A DNA stretch of 38,453 nt. It comes from Planctomycetota bacterium (GTDB taxonomy: Bacteria; Planctomycetota; Planctomycetia; Planctomycetales; Planctomycetaceae). The notes under the pieces were generated by a model. It was not told the DNA's origin. It saw only the letters and a program-made list of their open reading frames with translations, and made no database searches. Each line of letters starts with the position of its first letter. The first letter of the stretch is position 1. The stretch lies in the NCBI GenBank assembly GCA_003388505.1, contig QQVO01000037.1, forward strand, positions 1-38,453, in the 5' to 3' direction. Positions 1 to 7,458 of the stretch are shown piece by piece. Position numbers and translations under genes: made by a program.

Positions 1-136
1 CCCAAGCCGACCAATCCAGCCGCGTGAGAATCTCATCGAGCAACCGCACCCGATGCTGCGGCGCGATCGCCTCGTCCAGCCGAGTCGGAAACAGCACCAA
101 CTGCTCCCGCCCGAATTCCGCCTTCGCCCAATCCAT
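1..136 (-). CDS. Transposase, N-terminal fragment (IS1182/IS5-like), left copy
   Basis: The 45 visible residues begin MDWAKAEFGREQLVLF and contain the pattern REQxxLFPxxLDE...HxVRxLDEIxxxLDW. This resembles the N-terminal DUF772/InsH-type domain of IS1182- and IS5-group DDE transposases. The start is set by the ATG at 134-136 (minus strand), about 6 bases after a purine-rich GGGAGGGAG. The gene is cut by the window edge, so the catalytic DDE residues cannot be seen. It is identical to the right-hand copy. The family assignment rests on this short motif only. Confidence 0.75.
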   Translation of the reverse strand, partial: MDWAKAEFGREQLVLFPTRLDEAIAPQHRVRLLDEILTRLDWSAW

Positions 137-220
137 CGACTCCCTCCCTGAAACCTCACCCTCCACGCCGCCGAATCTTACAAAATCAAACCCACGACGC
201 TAACTTAAATCAACAAGCCG
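1..220 (-). mobile_element. 5' end of an insertion sequence (left copy)
   Basis: The first 220 bases are the exact reverse complement of the last 220 bases of the window (38234-38453). The stretch holds the IS end (CGGCTTG... read on the minus strand), an AT-rich leader, a GGGAGGGAG ribosome-binding site and the start of a transposase gene that runs off the window edge. Only this end of the element is visible, so terminal inverted repeats and a target duplication cannot be checked. The element is inserted directly beside a half hairpin at 221-237. That both window ends stop at the same base inside the element suggests the sequence ends where a repeat could not be resolved. A true composite-transposon arrangement is not excluded. 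Confidence 0.85.
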
Positions 221-237
221 TTCTGTTTGGGAACGAG
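221..237. repeat. Half of an extragenic hairpin disrupted by the IS
   Basis: TTCTGTTTGGGAACGAG is the loop (TTCT) plus right arm of a hairpin. The matching left arm (CTCGTTCCCAAAC) is absent because the IS end lies in its place. The same hairpin core, CCCAAAC-TTCT-GTTTGGG, is intact at 20352-20379. The right window end carries the opposite half of another member. Confidence 0.7.
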
Positions 238-306
238 GAATACACGGGCAGACGCGCACCGAGACTAGCAACGACTCGTACGAGCAAGGCAGCACGGGAA
301 ATCCGC

Positions 307-1665
307 ATGGCAGATCGTGAAGACATCCGGAAGCAGATGAAGAAGGCGGGGATCGAATTCCTCCTGGCCCAGTTCGTCGACCTGCACGGGTCGGCCAAGG
401 TGAAAATGGTGCCGGCCTCATCGCTGGACGCCGTCATCGATGATGGCGCCGGATTCGCCGGCGCGGCCGTCTGGGGTGTCGGCCAGGGACCGCATTCGCA
501 CGACATGCTGGCCCGCATCGATCTCGACAGCTACACCCCCCTGCCCTGGATGCCCAATACGGCCCGGTTCGCCGCCGATCTCTATGTCGACGGCGAATCG
601 TATCCCTACTGTCCGCGCACCAACCTCAAACGCGTCCTCGACTCGGTCCGCGACAAAGGCTACGTCTTCAACGTCGGCATGGAGCCCGAGCACTTTCTCG
701 TCACCCGCAATCCGGACGGCTCGATCTCGCCGTGGGATCCGGACGGCGTCGAAAACCTCGCCAAGCCCTGCTACGACTTCCGCTCGATGGCCCCCGCCAT
801 GGAGTATCTGCAGGAACTGACCAGCTCGCTGAACGAACTCGGGTGGGGCGTCTACCAGACCGACCATGAAGACGCCAACGGCCAGTACGAAGTCAACTTC
901 GACTACGCCGACGCGCTCACCACGGCCGATCGCATCACCTTCTTCAAGATGGCGACCTCGCAGATCGCCAAGAAGTACGGAGCGATCGCCACCCACATGC
1001 CCAAGCCGTTCGCCGACCGCACCGGCAGCGGACTGCACGTCCACTTCCACCTCGCCGACGCCGACAGCGGAGAGTGCCTGTTCGACGACGACTCCGACTC
1101 ACGGGGGCTCGGCTGCTCCGAACTGGGCTACCACTTCGTCGGCGGCGTGTTGCGGCACGCGCGGGCCCTCTGTGCGGTCACAAGCCCCACCGTCAATTGC
1201 TACAAGCGGCTCAAACTCGGCGCCGGTCTGCATTCCACCCGTAGCGGTTTCACCTGGACGCCCGCTTTCGTCACGTACGGCGACAACAACCGCACCCAGA
1301 TGATCCGCACCGCCGGCCCGGGCCACTTCGAAGACCGCACCGTCTCCGCCGGTTGCAATCCCTACCTGGCCCTGGCGGCTTACGTCGCGGCGGGGATCGA
1401 CGGCATCGAAAACAAGATCGACCCCGGCGACCCGAACCTGGGCAACATGTACGAGAAGCCGCTGGGCGAGATCCTTGAATCGGGAACGAAGATCCTCCCG
1501 CAATCGCTGTTTGAGGCCGTCGAGGAACTGCGCGACGACGAGATCATCAAGGACGCCCTGGGCGTCATCGCCGACGAATTCATCGAACTCAAGATCCGCG
1601 AATGGGAGACCTACGCCGGGGAGGTCTCGCAATGGGAGATCGATGAGTATCTGACGTTTTTTTAG
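307..1665 (+). CDS. glnT: Type III glutamine synthetase / gamma-glutamylmethylamide synthetase
   Basis: ATP-dependent ligase of the glutamine synthetase family, 452 residues, cytoplasmic. Visible family landmarks are the metal-site glutamates in GMEPEHFL (126, 128), ANGQYEVNF (191-199), the MPKPFADRTGSGLHVH block (231-246) with its histidines, SPTVNCYKRL, and the NNRTQMIRTAGPG arginine segment. The length and the shortened N-terminal domain fit the GlnT/GSIII-like and GmaS group rather than GlnA (about 470 residues with an adenylylation loop). Placed directly upstream of sarcosine-oxidase-type subunits, it most likely forms gamma-glutamylmethylamide from glutamate and methylamine (GmaS, first step of the N-methylglutamate pathway). 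Plain ammonia-dependent glutamine synthesis or another amine substrate remains possible. Only 86 bases separate it from the IS end, so its promoter lies in or next to the IS. No strong ribosome-binding site is seen. Confidence 0.85.
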   Translation: MADREDIRKQMKKAGIEFLLAQFVDLHGSAKVKMVPASSLDAVIDDGAGFAGAAVWGVGQGPHSHDMLARIDLDSYTPLPWMPNTARFAADLYVDGESYPYCPRTNLKRVLDSVRDKGYVFNVGMEPEHFLVTRNPDGSISPWDPDGVENLAKPCYDFRSMAPAMEYLQELTSSLNELGWGVYQTDHEDANGQYEVNFDYADALTTADRITFFKMATSQIAKKYGAIATHMPKPFADRTGSGLHVHFHLADADSGECLFDDDSDSRGLGCSELGYHFVGGVLRHARALCAVTSPTVNCYKRLKLGAGLHSTRSGFTWTPAFVTYGDNNRTQMIRTAGPGHFEDRTVSAGCNPYLALAAYVAAGIDGIENKIDPGDPNLGNMYEKPLGEILESGTKILPQSLFEAVEELRDDEIIKDALGVIADEFIELKIREWETYAGEVSQWEIDEYLTFF

Positions 1666-2079
1666 GCCGCAGATCGTTCGACACAGAGTCACTGAGGGAG
1701 CACGGGGCACGGAGAATGCACTGAGAGTCTTGACACAGAAGGGAACGAAGGCAAGGAAGTGGTTTGGCAAGGGACCGGTGTGATTGTCAACGACTGATTG
1801 AGGCACGTTGAACCCGGCGGTGCAATGATCTGCCCAGCGCGGGCGTCGCCCGCAACCCAACAACGTAGCGCACGCAGCCTTGCGTGCGTCCCGCTGATCG
1901 CAAAGGCCGCTGACGCACGCTGGCAGCGTGCGCTACGGAGAAACGCGACAATTTGCACAGGACGACAAACTCTCGCCAGTGAGTAGCACGGAGACCTTCG
2001 TTCACTTCGTTTCCTTCTGTGCCCCCGTTTTCGCTCCTCCTTGTGACCCGCCGCAGCGCAGCCTGACGACCACCCCCCG
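1666..2079. other. Gap of 414 bp made of dispersed repeat fragments
   Basis: No credible gene. The space begins with an ACACAGAGTCACTGAGG-type fragment (about 1680-1727). It then holds a GCGGGCGTCGCCCGC hairpin (1839-1853), the large inverted repeat at 1864-1937, and a pyrimidine-rich stretch (about 1988-2042: CTTCGTTCACTTCGTTTCC) resembling a reverse-oriented copy of the first fragment. The gap separates the synthetase from the sarcosine oxidase subunits, so cotranscription across it is uncertain. Confidence 0.6.
1864..1937. repeat. Long imperfect inverted repeat, GCGCACGC family
   Basis: The left arm CGTAGCGCACGC...GCGTGCGTC (1864-1890) pairs with the right arm GACGCACGC...GCGTGCGCTACG (1912-1937), with a mismatch patch only in the middle of each arm. 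Each arm also contains a smaller palindrome (GCACGC...GCGTGC). A related fragment occurs at 19214-19235. Confidence 0.75.
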
Positions 2080-3324
2080 ATGCCCTACCGCTTACTGAAG
2101 TACGCCCTCCACAAGGACCATCCCGAGCCCAGGATGTTCCGCGCGCCGGAGAGGCTCAAAGAGGAATACGACGCCGTCATCATCGGCGGAGGCGGCCACG
2201 GTCTGGGGGCCGCCTACTACCTGGCGAAGGAGCACGGTATCACCAGCGTGGCCGTCCTCGAAAAGGGCTACATCGGCGGCGGAGGCACGGGCCGCAACAC
2301 GGCCATCGTCCGGTCGAACTATCTCACGCCGGAAGGGGCGCGGTTCTACCAGGAGAGTGTCGATCTCTTCCGGGATCTTTCGCGGGAGTTCAACTTCAAC
2401 CTGTTCTATTCCGAGCGGGGTCACTTCACGCTTGCCCACTCGCCCGCGTCGCTCAACACGCAGCGCTGGCGGGCGGAGGTCAACAAGCACCTCGGCATCG
2501 ACAGCGAAGTGGTCGACCGCGCGTTCATCAAAAAGACCGTGCCCGAGATCGACCTCGACGCCGGCGGGCATCAGGCGCCGATCTATGGGGCTCTGTACCA
2601 TCCCCCGGGAGCGATCGCCCGTCACGACGCCGTCGCCTGGGGATACGCGCGCGGGGCCGATCAGCGCGGAGCCGAGATTCATCAGCAGACGGCGGTTACC
2701 GGCGTCGAAGTCCGCGACGGGGAAGTCGCCGGAGTGCACACCGACAAGGGGTTCATCAAGACGCGCAAGGTTCTTTCCGCCGTCGCAGGCTGGACGACCT
2801 CCATCACCCGGATGGTCGGACTCCGGACGCCGCTCGTCATCCATCCGCTCCAGGCGCTCGTGACCGAACCGCTCAAGCCCTGGCTCAACAGCATCGTCGT
2901 CTCGGCCAGCCTGCACCTCTACATGAGCCAGTCGTCGCGCGGCGAATTGGTGGCCGGCGCGTCGCTTGATCCCTACGAACTGATCTCCATGCGCTCCACG
3001 CTCGACTTCGCCGAGGGGATGAGCGCCGGCATGCTCGACCTGTTTCCGTTTCTGGGGGACGTCAAGATCCTCCGGCAATGGGCCGGGCTCTGCGACATGA
3101 CGCCCGATTTCTCCCCGATTATGGGAACGACGCCCATCAAGGGCTTTTACATCGATGCCGGCTGGGGCACCTGGGGCTTCAAGGCCACCCCGGTCAGCGG
3201 CAAAACGATGGCCTGGACGATGGCGAACGATCACGACCACGAATTGATCAAAGCCTTCAATCTCTCGCGATTCGGAAGATTCCAACTCGTCGGCGAAAAA
3301 GGCGCTGCTTCCGTAGGACATTAA
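2080..3324 (+). CDS. soxB: Sarcosine oxidase / N-methylglutamate dehydrogenase, beta subunit (FAD/FMN)
   Basis: Flavoprotein amine oxidase subunit, 414 residues. It has the dinucleotide-binding VIIGGGGHGLGAAYYL (33-48), the EKGYIGGGGTGRNTAIVRSNYL segment (61-82) that is nearly diagnostic of SoxB, and R181-H182-D183 (ARHDAVAWG). His182 corresponds to the histidine that carries covalent FMN in heterotetrameric sarcosine oxidases. The C-terminal DAGWGTWGFKATPVSGK matches the flavin-contacting end of the family. It demethylates an N-methyl amino acid at the flavin site. With the GmaS-like gene upstream, N-methylglutamate is as likely a substrate as sarcosine. In the N-methylglutamate-dehydrogenase naming this would be mgdA. 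Confidence 0.9.
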   Translation: MPYRLLKYALHKDHPEPRMFRAPERLKEEYDAVIIGGGGHGLGAAYYLAKEHGITSVAVLEKGYIGGGGTGRNTAIVRSNYLTPEGARFYQESVDLFRDLSREFNFNLFYSERGHFTLAHSPASLNTQRWRAEVNKHLGIDSEVVDRAFIKKTVPEIDLDAGGHQAPIYGALYHPPGAIARHDAVAWGYARGADQRGAEIHQQTAVTGVEVRDGEVAGVHTDKGFIKTRKVLSAVAGWTTSITRMVGLRTPLVIHPLQALVTEPLKPWLNSIVVSASLHLYMSQSSRGELVAGASLDPYELISMRSTLDFAEGMSAGMLDLFPFLGDVKILRQWAGLCDMTPDFSPIMGTTPIKGFYIDAGWGTWGFKATPVSGKTMAWTMANDHDHELIKAFNLSRFGRFQLVGEKGAASVGH

Positions 3325-3344
3325 GCGCGTTGCACTTTTGTGAC

Positions 3345-3425
3345 AGCGGTTCTGGCGGCGTCAAGAGCCGCAAACACAGGCAGAGACACGACCATACGCC
3401 GCCAGGATGAAGTGCCACTGGCACT
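3345..3425. repeat. ~80-bp dispersed element, copy 1
   Basis: Starts AGCGGTTCTGGCGGCGT and ends ACGCCGCCAxGATGAAGTGCCACTGGCACT. An inverted second copy lies at 31253-31332. Most bases at the two ends match and the middle differs. GGCGGCGT and ACGCCGCC form a perfect 8-bp outer stem, followed by a GTGCCACTGGCAC palindrome. It occupies the space between the beta and delta subunit genes. Confidence 0.75.
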
Positions 3426-3426
3426 G

Positions 3427-3463
3427 AGGCGAACGGCCAGGCGTCAGCCGGCCGATGCGTCCG
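3427..3463. repeat. Short palindromic repeat, copy 1 (GGCGTnAGCC core)
   Basis: AGGCGAACGGCCAGGCGTC followed by AGCCGGCCGATGCGTCCGA. It matches 8421-8457 at most positions (AGGCGAnCGGCnnGGCGTnAGCCnGCCGATGCGTCCGA). It lies one base after the ~80-bp element and runs up to the delta subunit gene's leader. Confidence 0.65.
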
Positions 3464-3487
3464 ACCAACACACCGTCAATCGATTCC

Positions 3488-3757
3488 ATGAAAATCCTCA
3501 ACTGCCCGATCAACGGCCCGCGACCTTTGCAGGAATTCCACTTCGGCGGGGAACTGCGGCCGAATCCCCTCGACAGAAAAGACGGCGCCGACGCGGACTG
3601 GGCCGACTATGTCTTCAACCGCGATGGCGAACCCGGCGTAAAGCGCGAGTGGTGGTATCACATCCCGAGCGGTACCTGGTTCATCGCCGAACGCGACAAC
3701 GTGACCGACCAGTTCCAGCGCACTTATCTCTACGGGGCGGAGCAGACTGATGGATAG
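3488..3757 (+). CDS. soxD: Sarcosine oxidase / N-methylglutamate dehydrogenase, delta subunit lacking two zinc ligands
   Basis: Small structural subunit, 89 residues, of the SoxD family: MKILNCPINGPR, then EFHFGGE, DWADYVFNRDG, and WWYHIPSGTWFIAERD. Classical SoxD binds zinc with C6, C9, a histidine and a cysteine four residues later (CPxCGPR and HxxGC). Here C6 and H58 remain, but position 9 is Asn and the last ligand is Gly62. The ATG at 3488 is preferred because the protein then starts as the family does, rather than the ATG 33 bases upstream. Its stop overlaps the alpha subunit start by 8 bases, indicating translational coupling. mgdB in the other naming. Confidence 0.87.
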   Translation: MKILNCPINGPRPLQEFHFGGELRPNPLDRKDGADADWADYVFNRDGEPGVKREWWYHIPSGTWFIAERDNVTDQFQRTYLYGAEQTDG

Positions 3758-6653
3758 GCGTCTTCCGCCGCGCGAAGGTGAATGGATCGATCGCAGCCAA
3801 CCGGTCGAGTTCCGCTTCGAAGGTCAGTCGCTTGCCGGTTTCGCAGGCGACGTCCTCTCCAGCGCCCTCTGGGCCCACGACGTCCGCCTTCAGGGACGTA
3901 GTTTCAAGTATCACCGCCCGCGCGGTCTCTATAGCCTGGCCGGCCACGACGCCAACGTGATCGTCGAAGACGGCCGCCGGACCAACATGCGGGGCGACCT
4001 GCTGCCGATCACAGACGGCCTGGACGTCTATTCCGTCAACACGTCCGGCGGCCTGCAGCGCGACCGCTGGCGGATCATGGAACGGTTCGACCGGTTCCTT
4101 CCGGTGGGATTCTATTACAAGGCTTTTCACACTCCCCGCTGGCTCTTTCCGCACTACGAAAACCAGATGCGGCAGGTGGCGGGACTGGGACGCGTCCATC
4201 CTGGAAACGCAGCGGTGGAGACACCCAAGGATTACGCGTTTTGCGATCTGCTCGTCGTCGGCGCAGGTCCGGCCGGTTTGGCCGGCGCGATCGCCGCCGC
4301 CGAACAGGGTCTCAAGGTCCTGTTGGTGGACGAACAGCCTCACCCCGGTGGCAGCCTCAACTGGCAATGGTCCGGCAACCCGGCGGCGCAAGAGCAGTTC
4401 GGCGGAATGCTCGAACAGGTTCGCGCGCACGACAACATCGAACTCCGCTGCGGCACACAGGCGGCCGGCGCGTACAACGATTACTGGATCGCCCTGGTCG
4501 ACGACCGCCGGCTGACCAAACTCCGCGCCAAGGCGATGCTCGTGGCAACAGGCTGCTTCGAGCAGCCGGCCGTCTTCCAGAACAACGATCTGCCCGGCGT
4601 GATGCTCGCATCGGCCGCGCAGCGATTGCTGCAACTCTATGCGGTCAAACCGTTCGATCGCGCCGTCGTCGTCGCAGCCAACAGCGACGGATACCGCGCC
4701 GCACTCGACCTGCACGGCGCAGGGGTCGAAATCGCGGCAATCGCTGACTTACGACACGACGGCGAACCGACCGGCCTGGCGCAGAACGCGGCCGATGCCG
4801 GGATCGAAATCCTCGCCGGGTGCGCCATCGCGGAAGCGGTCCCCTCAGGCGGAAAGGCCCGGATTCAGGCGGCGGCAGTCTGTCCGCTGGAGAAAGACGG
4901 AAGCTTGCGAACCGGCTCGCTCCGACGGATCGAATGCGACGGCATTGCGATGAGCGTCGGATGGTCCCCCAACGTCGGCCTCGCCTACCAGGCAGGCGGA
5001 CGATTCCGTTACGCGGAGCACGTCGCACAACTCGTTCCGTCTTCGCTGCCCGACGGACTGTTTGTTTCCGGCCGAGCCAACGGCCGGTTCGAACTGCACG
5101 ATCAGATCGCAGATGGTCGCCGCGCCGGACTGTGCGCCGCCGCCCATCTCGGTCGCTTCGACGGCAACCTGCCCGACTCGCCTCAGCACCAGGCGTCTCC
5201 CCCGAGTCATCCCTATCCGATCTTCAGCAACAACGGAAAGAAAAACTTCGTCGACCTGGATGAAGACCTGCATCTGGCCGATTTCAAGAACGCCCATCAG
5301 GAAGGCTACGACAACATCGAACTGGTCAAACGGTTCACAACCGTCGGCATGGGCCCCAGCCAGGGAAAACTGTCCAACTCGAACGCGATTCGGATTCTGG
5401 CGCGACTGAACGGCGCATCAATCAACGAAACCGGAACCACCACCTCGCGCCCGTTCTACCAACCGGTCAGGATCAGCCACCTGGCCGGCCGGCGGTTCCA
5501 TCCGCAGCGCCGCACGCCGCTCGACGGTTGGCACCGGCAACACGGCGCCGAGATGATGCACGCCGGCGCCTGGATGCGGCCGGAGTTCTACACCACAAGC
5601 GGCAGCACCCGTGATGAATGCATTCTGGCTGAAGCGAAGAATGTGCGGGAGCACGTCGGCCTGATCGACGTCGGCACGCTCGGCAAGATTCTGGTCTGCG
5701 GGCCCGACGCCGCCCGGTTCCTCGAACACATCTACACCGGCCGCTTCGAAAAACAGAAAGTCGGCCGCCTCCGTTACGGAGTCGCGTGCGACGAAACCGG
5801 CGTGATTATCGAAGACGGCGTCATCGCGCGGCTGGCCGAAGACCGGTTCTACGTCAGCGCCACCAGCAGTGGAGCCGCAGTCTTCTACCGCGAGATGCAG
5901 CGGTGGGCTTTGATCTTCGGCATGAAGGTCACGCTGATCAACGCCACCGGTCATCTGGCGGCGATGAACCTCGCCGGCCCGAAGTCACGCGAAGTCTTGG
6001 CGGGATTGACCGACGCGGACCTCTCTCCCGATGCGTTCCCCTACGTCGGCGTAAAAGAAGCAACCGTCGCCGGCGCGCGGGCGATCGTGATGCGGGTCGG
6101 TTTCGTCGGCGAACTCGGGTACGAGATCCATGTCCCGGCCTCCCAGGGGTGGCACGTCTGGACGTCCTTGATGGAAGCCGGCCGGCCCCACAATATCAGA
6201 CCGTTCGGAGTCGAAGCCCAACGCCTGCTGCGGCTCGAAAAGGGCCACCTCATTGTCGGGCAGGACACCGATGCACTCACCCACCCCTTCGAGGCCGATG
6301 TCGCGTGGGCGATCGGCAAGGACAAGCCGTTCTTCATCGGATCGCGCAGCCTCGACATCGTCAAGCAGCAATCGTTGGACCGAAAGCTGGTCGGGCTTAG
6401 TTTCCCCGCTCATCGCTCCGGCCCGTTGCCGCAGGAGTGCTGCCTGATCATCCACGAAGGTGAAATCGTGGGCCGCATCACGAGCATCGCCCCCGCGTCG
6501 ACGTTGGGCCATCCCATCGCCATGGCGTTCCTGCGGCCCGACCTCGCGAACGTCGGGGCAAAAGTCACGATCCGCACCACGGACGGCCGCACGGCCGATG
6601 CAGAGGTCGCCGCAATGCCGTTCTACGACCCGGACGGCGCGAGACAGAAATGA
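3750..6653 (+). CDS. soxA: Sarcosine oxidase / N-methylglutamate dehydrogenase, alpha subunit
   Basis: Large subunit of 967 residues with the full SoxA architecture. An N-terminal ferredoxin-like domain (about 15-75) has no Fe-S cysteines at the usual positions, as normal for SoxA. An NAD/FAD-binding fold starts at FCDLLVVGAGPAGLAG (GAGPAGLAG at 171-179) and carries MLVATGCFEQPAVFQNND and a second nucleotide segment. The C-terminal third is a GcvT-like aminomethyltransferase domain (about 590-960) with GYEIHVP and FGVEAQRLLRLEKGH. In sarcosine oxidase this domain lets tetrahydrofolate capture the methyl group as methylene-THF. The start overlaps soxD by 8 bases and the end overlaps soxG in ATGA. 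mgdC in the other naming. Confidence 0.92.
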   Translation: MDRRLPPREGEWIDRSQPVEFRFEGQSLAGFAGDVLSSALWAHDVRLQGRSFKYHRPRGLYSLAGHDANVIVEDGRRTNMRGDLLPITDGLDVYSVNTSGGLQRDRWRIMERFDRFLPVGFYYKAFHTPRWLFPHYENQMRQVAGLGRVHPGNAAVETPKDYAFCDLLVVGAGPAGLAGAIAAAEQGLKVLLVDEQPHPGGSLNWQWSGNPAAQEQFGGMLEQVRAHDNIELRCGTQAAGAYNDYWIALVDDRRLTKLRAKAMLVATGCFEQPAVFQNNDLPGVMLASAAQRLLQLYAVKPFDRAVVVAANSDGYRAALDLHGAGVEIAAIADLRHDGEPTGLAQNAADAGIEILAGCAIAEAVPSGGKARIQAAAVCPLEKDGSLRTGSLRRIECDGIAMSVGWSPNVGLAYQAGGRFRYAEHVAQLVPSSLPDGLFVSGRANGRFELHDQIADGRRAGLCAAAHLGRFDGNLPDSPQHQASPPSHPYPIFSNNGKKNFVDLDEDLHLADFKNAHQEGYDNIELVKRFTTVGMGPSQGKLSNSNAIRILARLNGASINETGTTTSRPFYQPVRISHLAGRRFHPQRRTPLDGWHRQHGAEMMHAGAWMRPEFYTTSGSTRDECILAEAKNVREHVGLIDVGTLGKILVCGPDAARFLEHIYTGRFEKQKVGRLRYGVACDETGVIIEDGVIARLAEDRFYVSATSSGAAVFYREMQRWALIFGMKVTLINATGHLAAMNLAGPKSREVLAGLTDADLSPDAFPYVGVKEATVAGARAIVMRVGFVGELGYEIHVPASQGWHVWTSLMEAGRPHNIRPFGVEAQRLLRLEKGHLIVGQDTDALTHPFEADVAWAIGKDKPFFIGSRSLDIVKQQSLDRKLVGLSFPAHRSGPLPQECCLIIHEGEIVGRITSIAPASTLGHPIAMAFLRPDLANVGAKVTIRTTDGRTADAEVAAMPFYDPDGARQK

Positions 6654-7339
6654 ACGTCGCCATGAACCCCGCACCCGCAGCAGCCAGACGAAGCCCGATC
6701 CACGATGCACTCGAAGCCCGCGGCGCTGAGTGGCGTGACGTAAACGGCACAACCTTCGCCGTTCGCCTGCGCGACGAACCGGCCGGCGACGACATACCGG
6801 CAGCCGCCCTCTGTGACTTGAGTGGACTCAATCAACTCGGTGTGAAAGGCCCCGACGCCGCGAACTGGCTGTCAACCGCAGGGGTCGATGTCCCGGCCGA
6901 TCTCTACGAATCACGCCCCCTGCCCAGCGGAGGCCGGGTCGTCCGCTTCGGCGCTCACGAGTTTTTTCTGGAAGACGGAATCGCAGGCTCGAAAGCCTCC
7001 GAGCTTTCGGAGCAACTCGGCTTCGGCGCGGAGCAGGTATATCGCGTCGAACATCAGGACGCAACATTTTTGCTGACCGGCCCGCGAAGCCTGGACGTCA
7101 TGGCGCAGACGTGCGGAATCGACTTTCGCGAAGCAAACGGAGGAAGAGCGATCTTCACCCGCGTCGCCGGTGTCAGTTGCGCGCTCCTTCCGGAAACGAT
7201 CGCCGATCAGCAAGCCTTCCGTCTCTGGCTCGATCCCAGCTACGCCCCTTATCTCTGGGAAGAACTGGTCGTGATCGTTGAATCGTTGGGCGGTCACGTC
7301 GTCGGCGCCGGTCGGTTGTTCCCGGACTTGCCGGCGTGA
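6650..7339 (+). CDS. soxG: Sarcosine oxidase / N-methylglutamate dehydrogenase, gamma subunit
   Basis: 229 residues, related to SoxG and to the N-terminal half of GcvT-like folds (CDLSGLNQLGVKGPDAANWLSTAGVDVP, then VYRVEHQDATFLLTGPRSLDVMAQTCGID). It starts on the ATG of the ATGA overlap with soxA; a second ATG four codons later is possible. The gamma subunit completes the beta-delta-alpha-gamma order typical of these complexes. No glyA, folD or purU follows, and no mgsABC is present in the window. mgdD in the other naming. Confidence 0.85.
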   Translation: MNVAMNPAPAAARRSPIHDALEARGAEWRDVNGTTFAVRLRDEPAGDDIPAAALCDLSGLNQLGVKGPDAANWLSTAGVDVPADLYESRPLPSGGRVVRFGAHEFFLEDGIAGSKASELSEQLGFGAEQVYRVEHQDATFLLTGPRSLDVMAQTCGIDFREANGGRAIFTRVAGVSCALLPETIADQQAFRLWLDPSYAPYLWEELVVIVESLGGHVVGAGRLFPDLPA

Positions 7340-7388
7340 CGACCGGTCCCTCGATTCCGAGTTTGCAGGTCGAGCGGTTCTCACAGGA

Positions 7389-7420
7389 GCACGAATCCCG
7401 CAAGGTTTCGTGCCGATTTT
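7389..7420 (+). terminator. Possible terminator after the sox genes
   Basis: A perfect 7-bp stem GCACGAA/TTCGTGC (7389-7395 with 7407-7413) is followed by CGATTTT. It lies between convergent genes. The T-run is short, so this is a weak call. Confidence 0.35.
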
Positions 7421-7458
7421 CGGTCCAGCCGACCCGTAGACACAGCCTTGCCAGGGCG

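Noticed and set aside
179-210. Outward promoter from the IS end driving the synthetase gene
   Set aside because: TTACAA and TAACTT are about 17 bases apart but match the consensus poorly, so I did not call it; transcript start mapping would be needed.
1666-2079. Riboswitch or leader RNA before soxB
   Set aside because: The inverted repeat there belongs to a dispersed family (related fragment at 19214-19235), so a specific sensor is not supported.
2092-3321. 409-residue open frame on the minus strand
   Set aside because: It is the antisense shadow of soxB; the plus frame has clear family motifs and the shadow has none.
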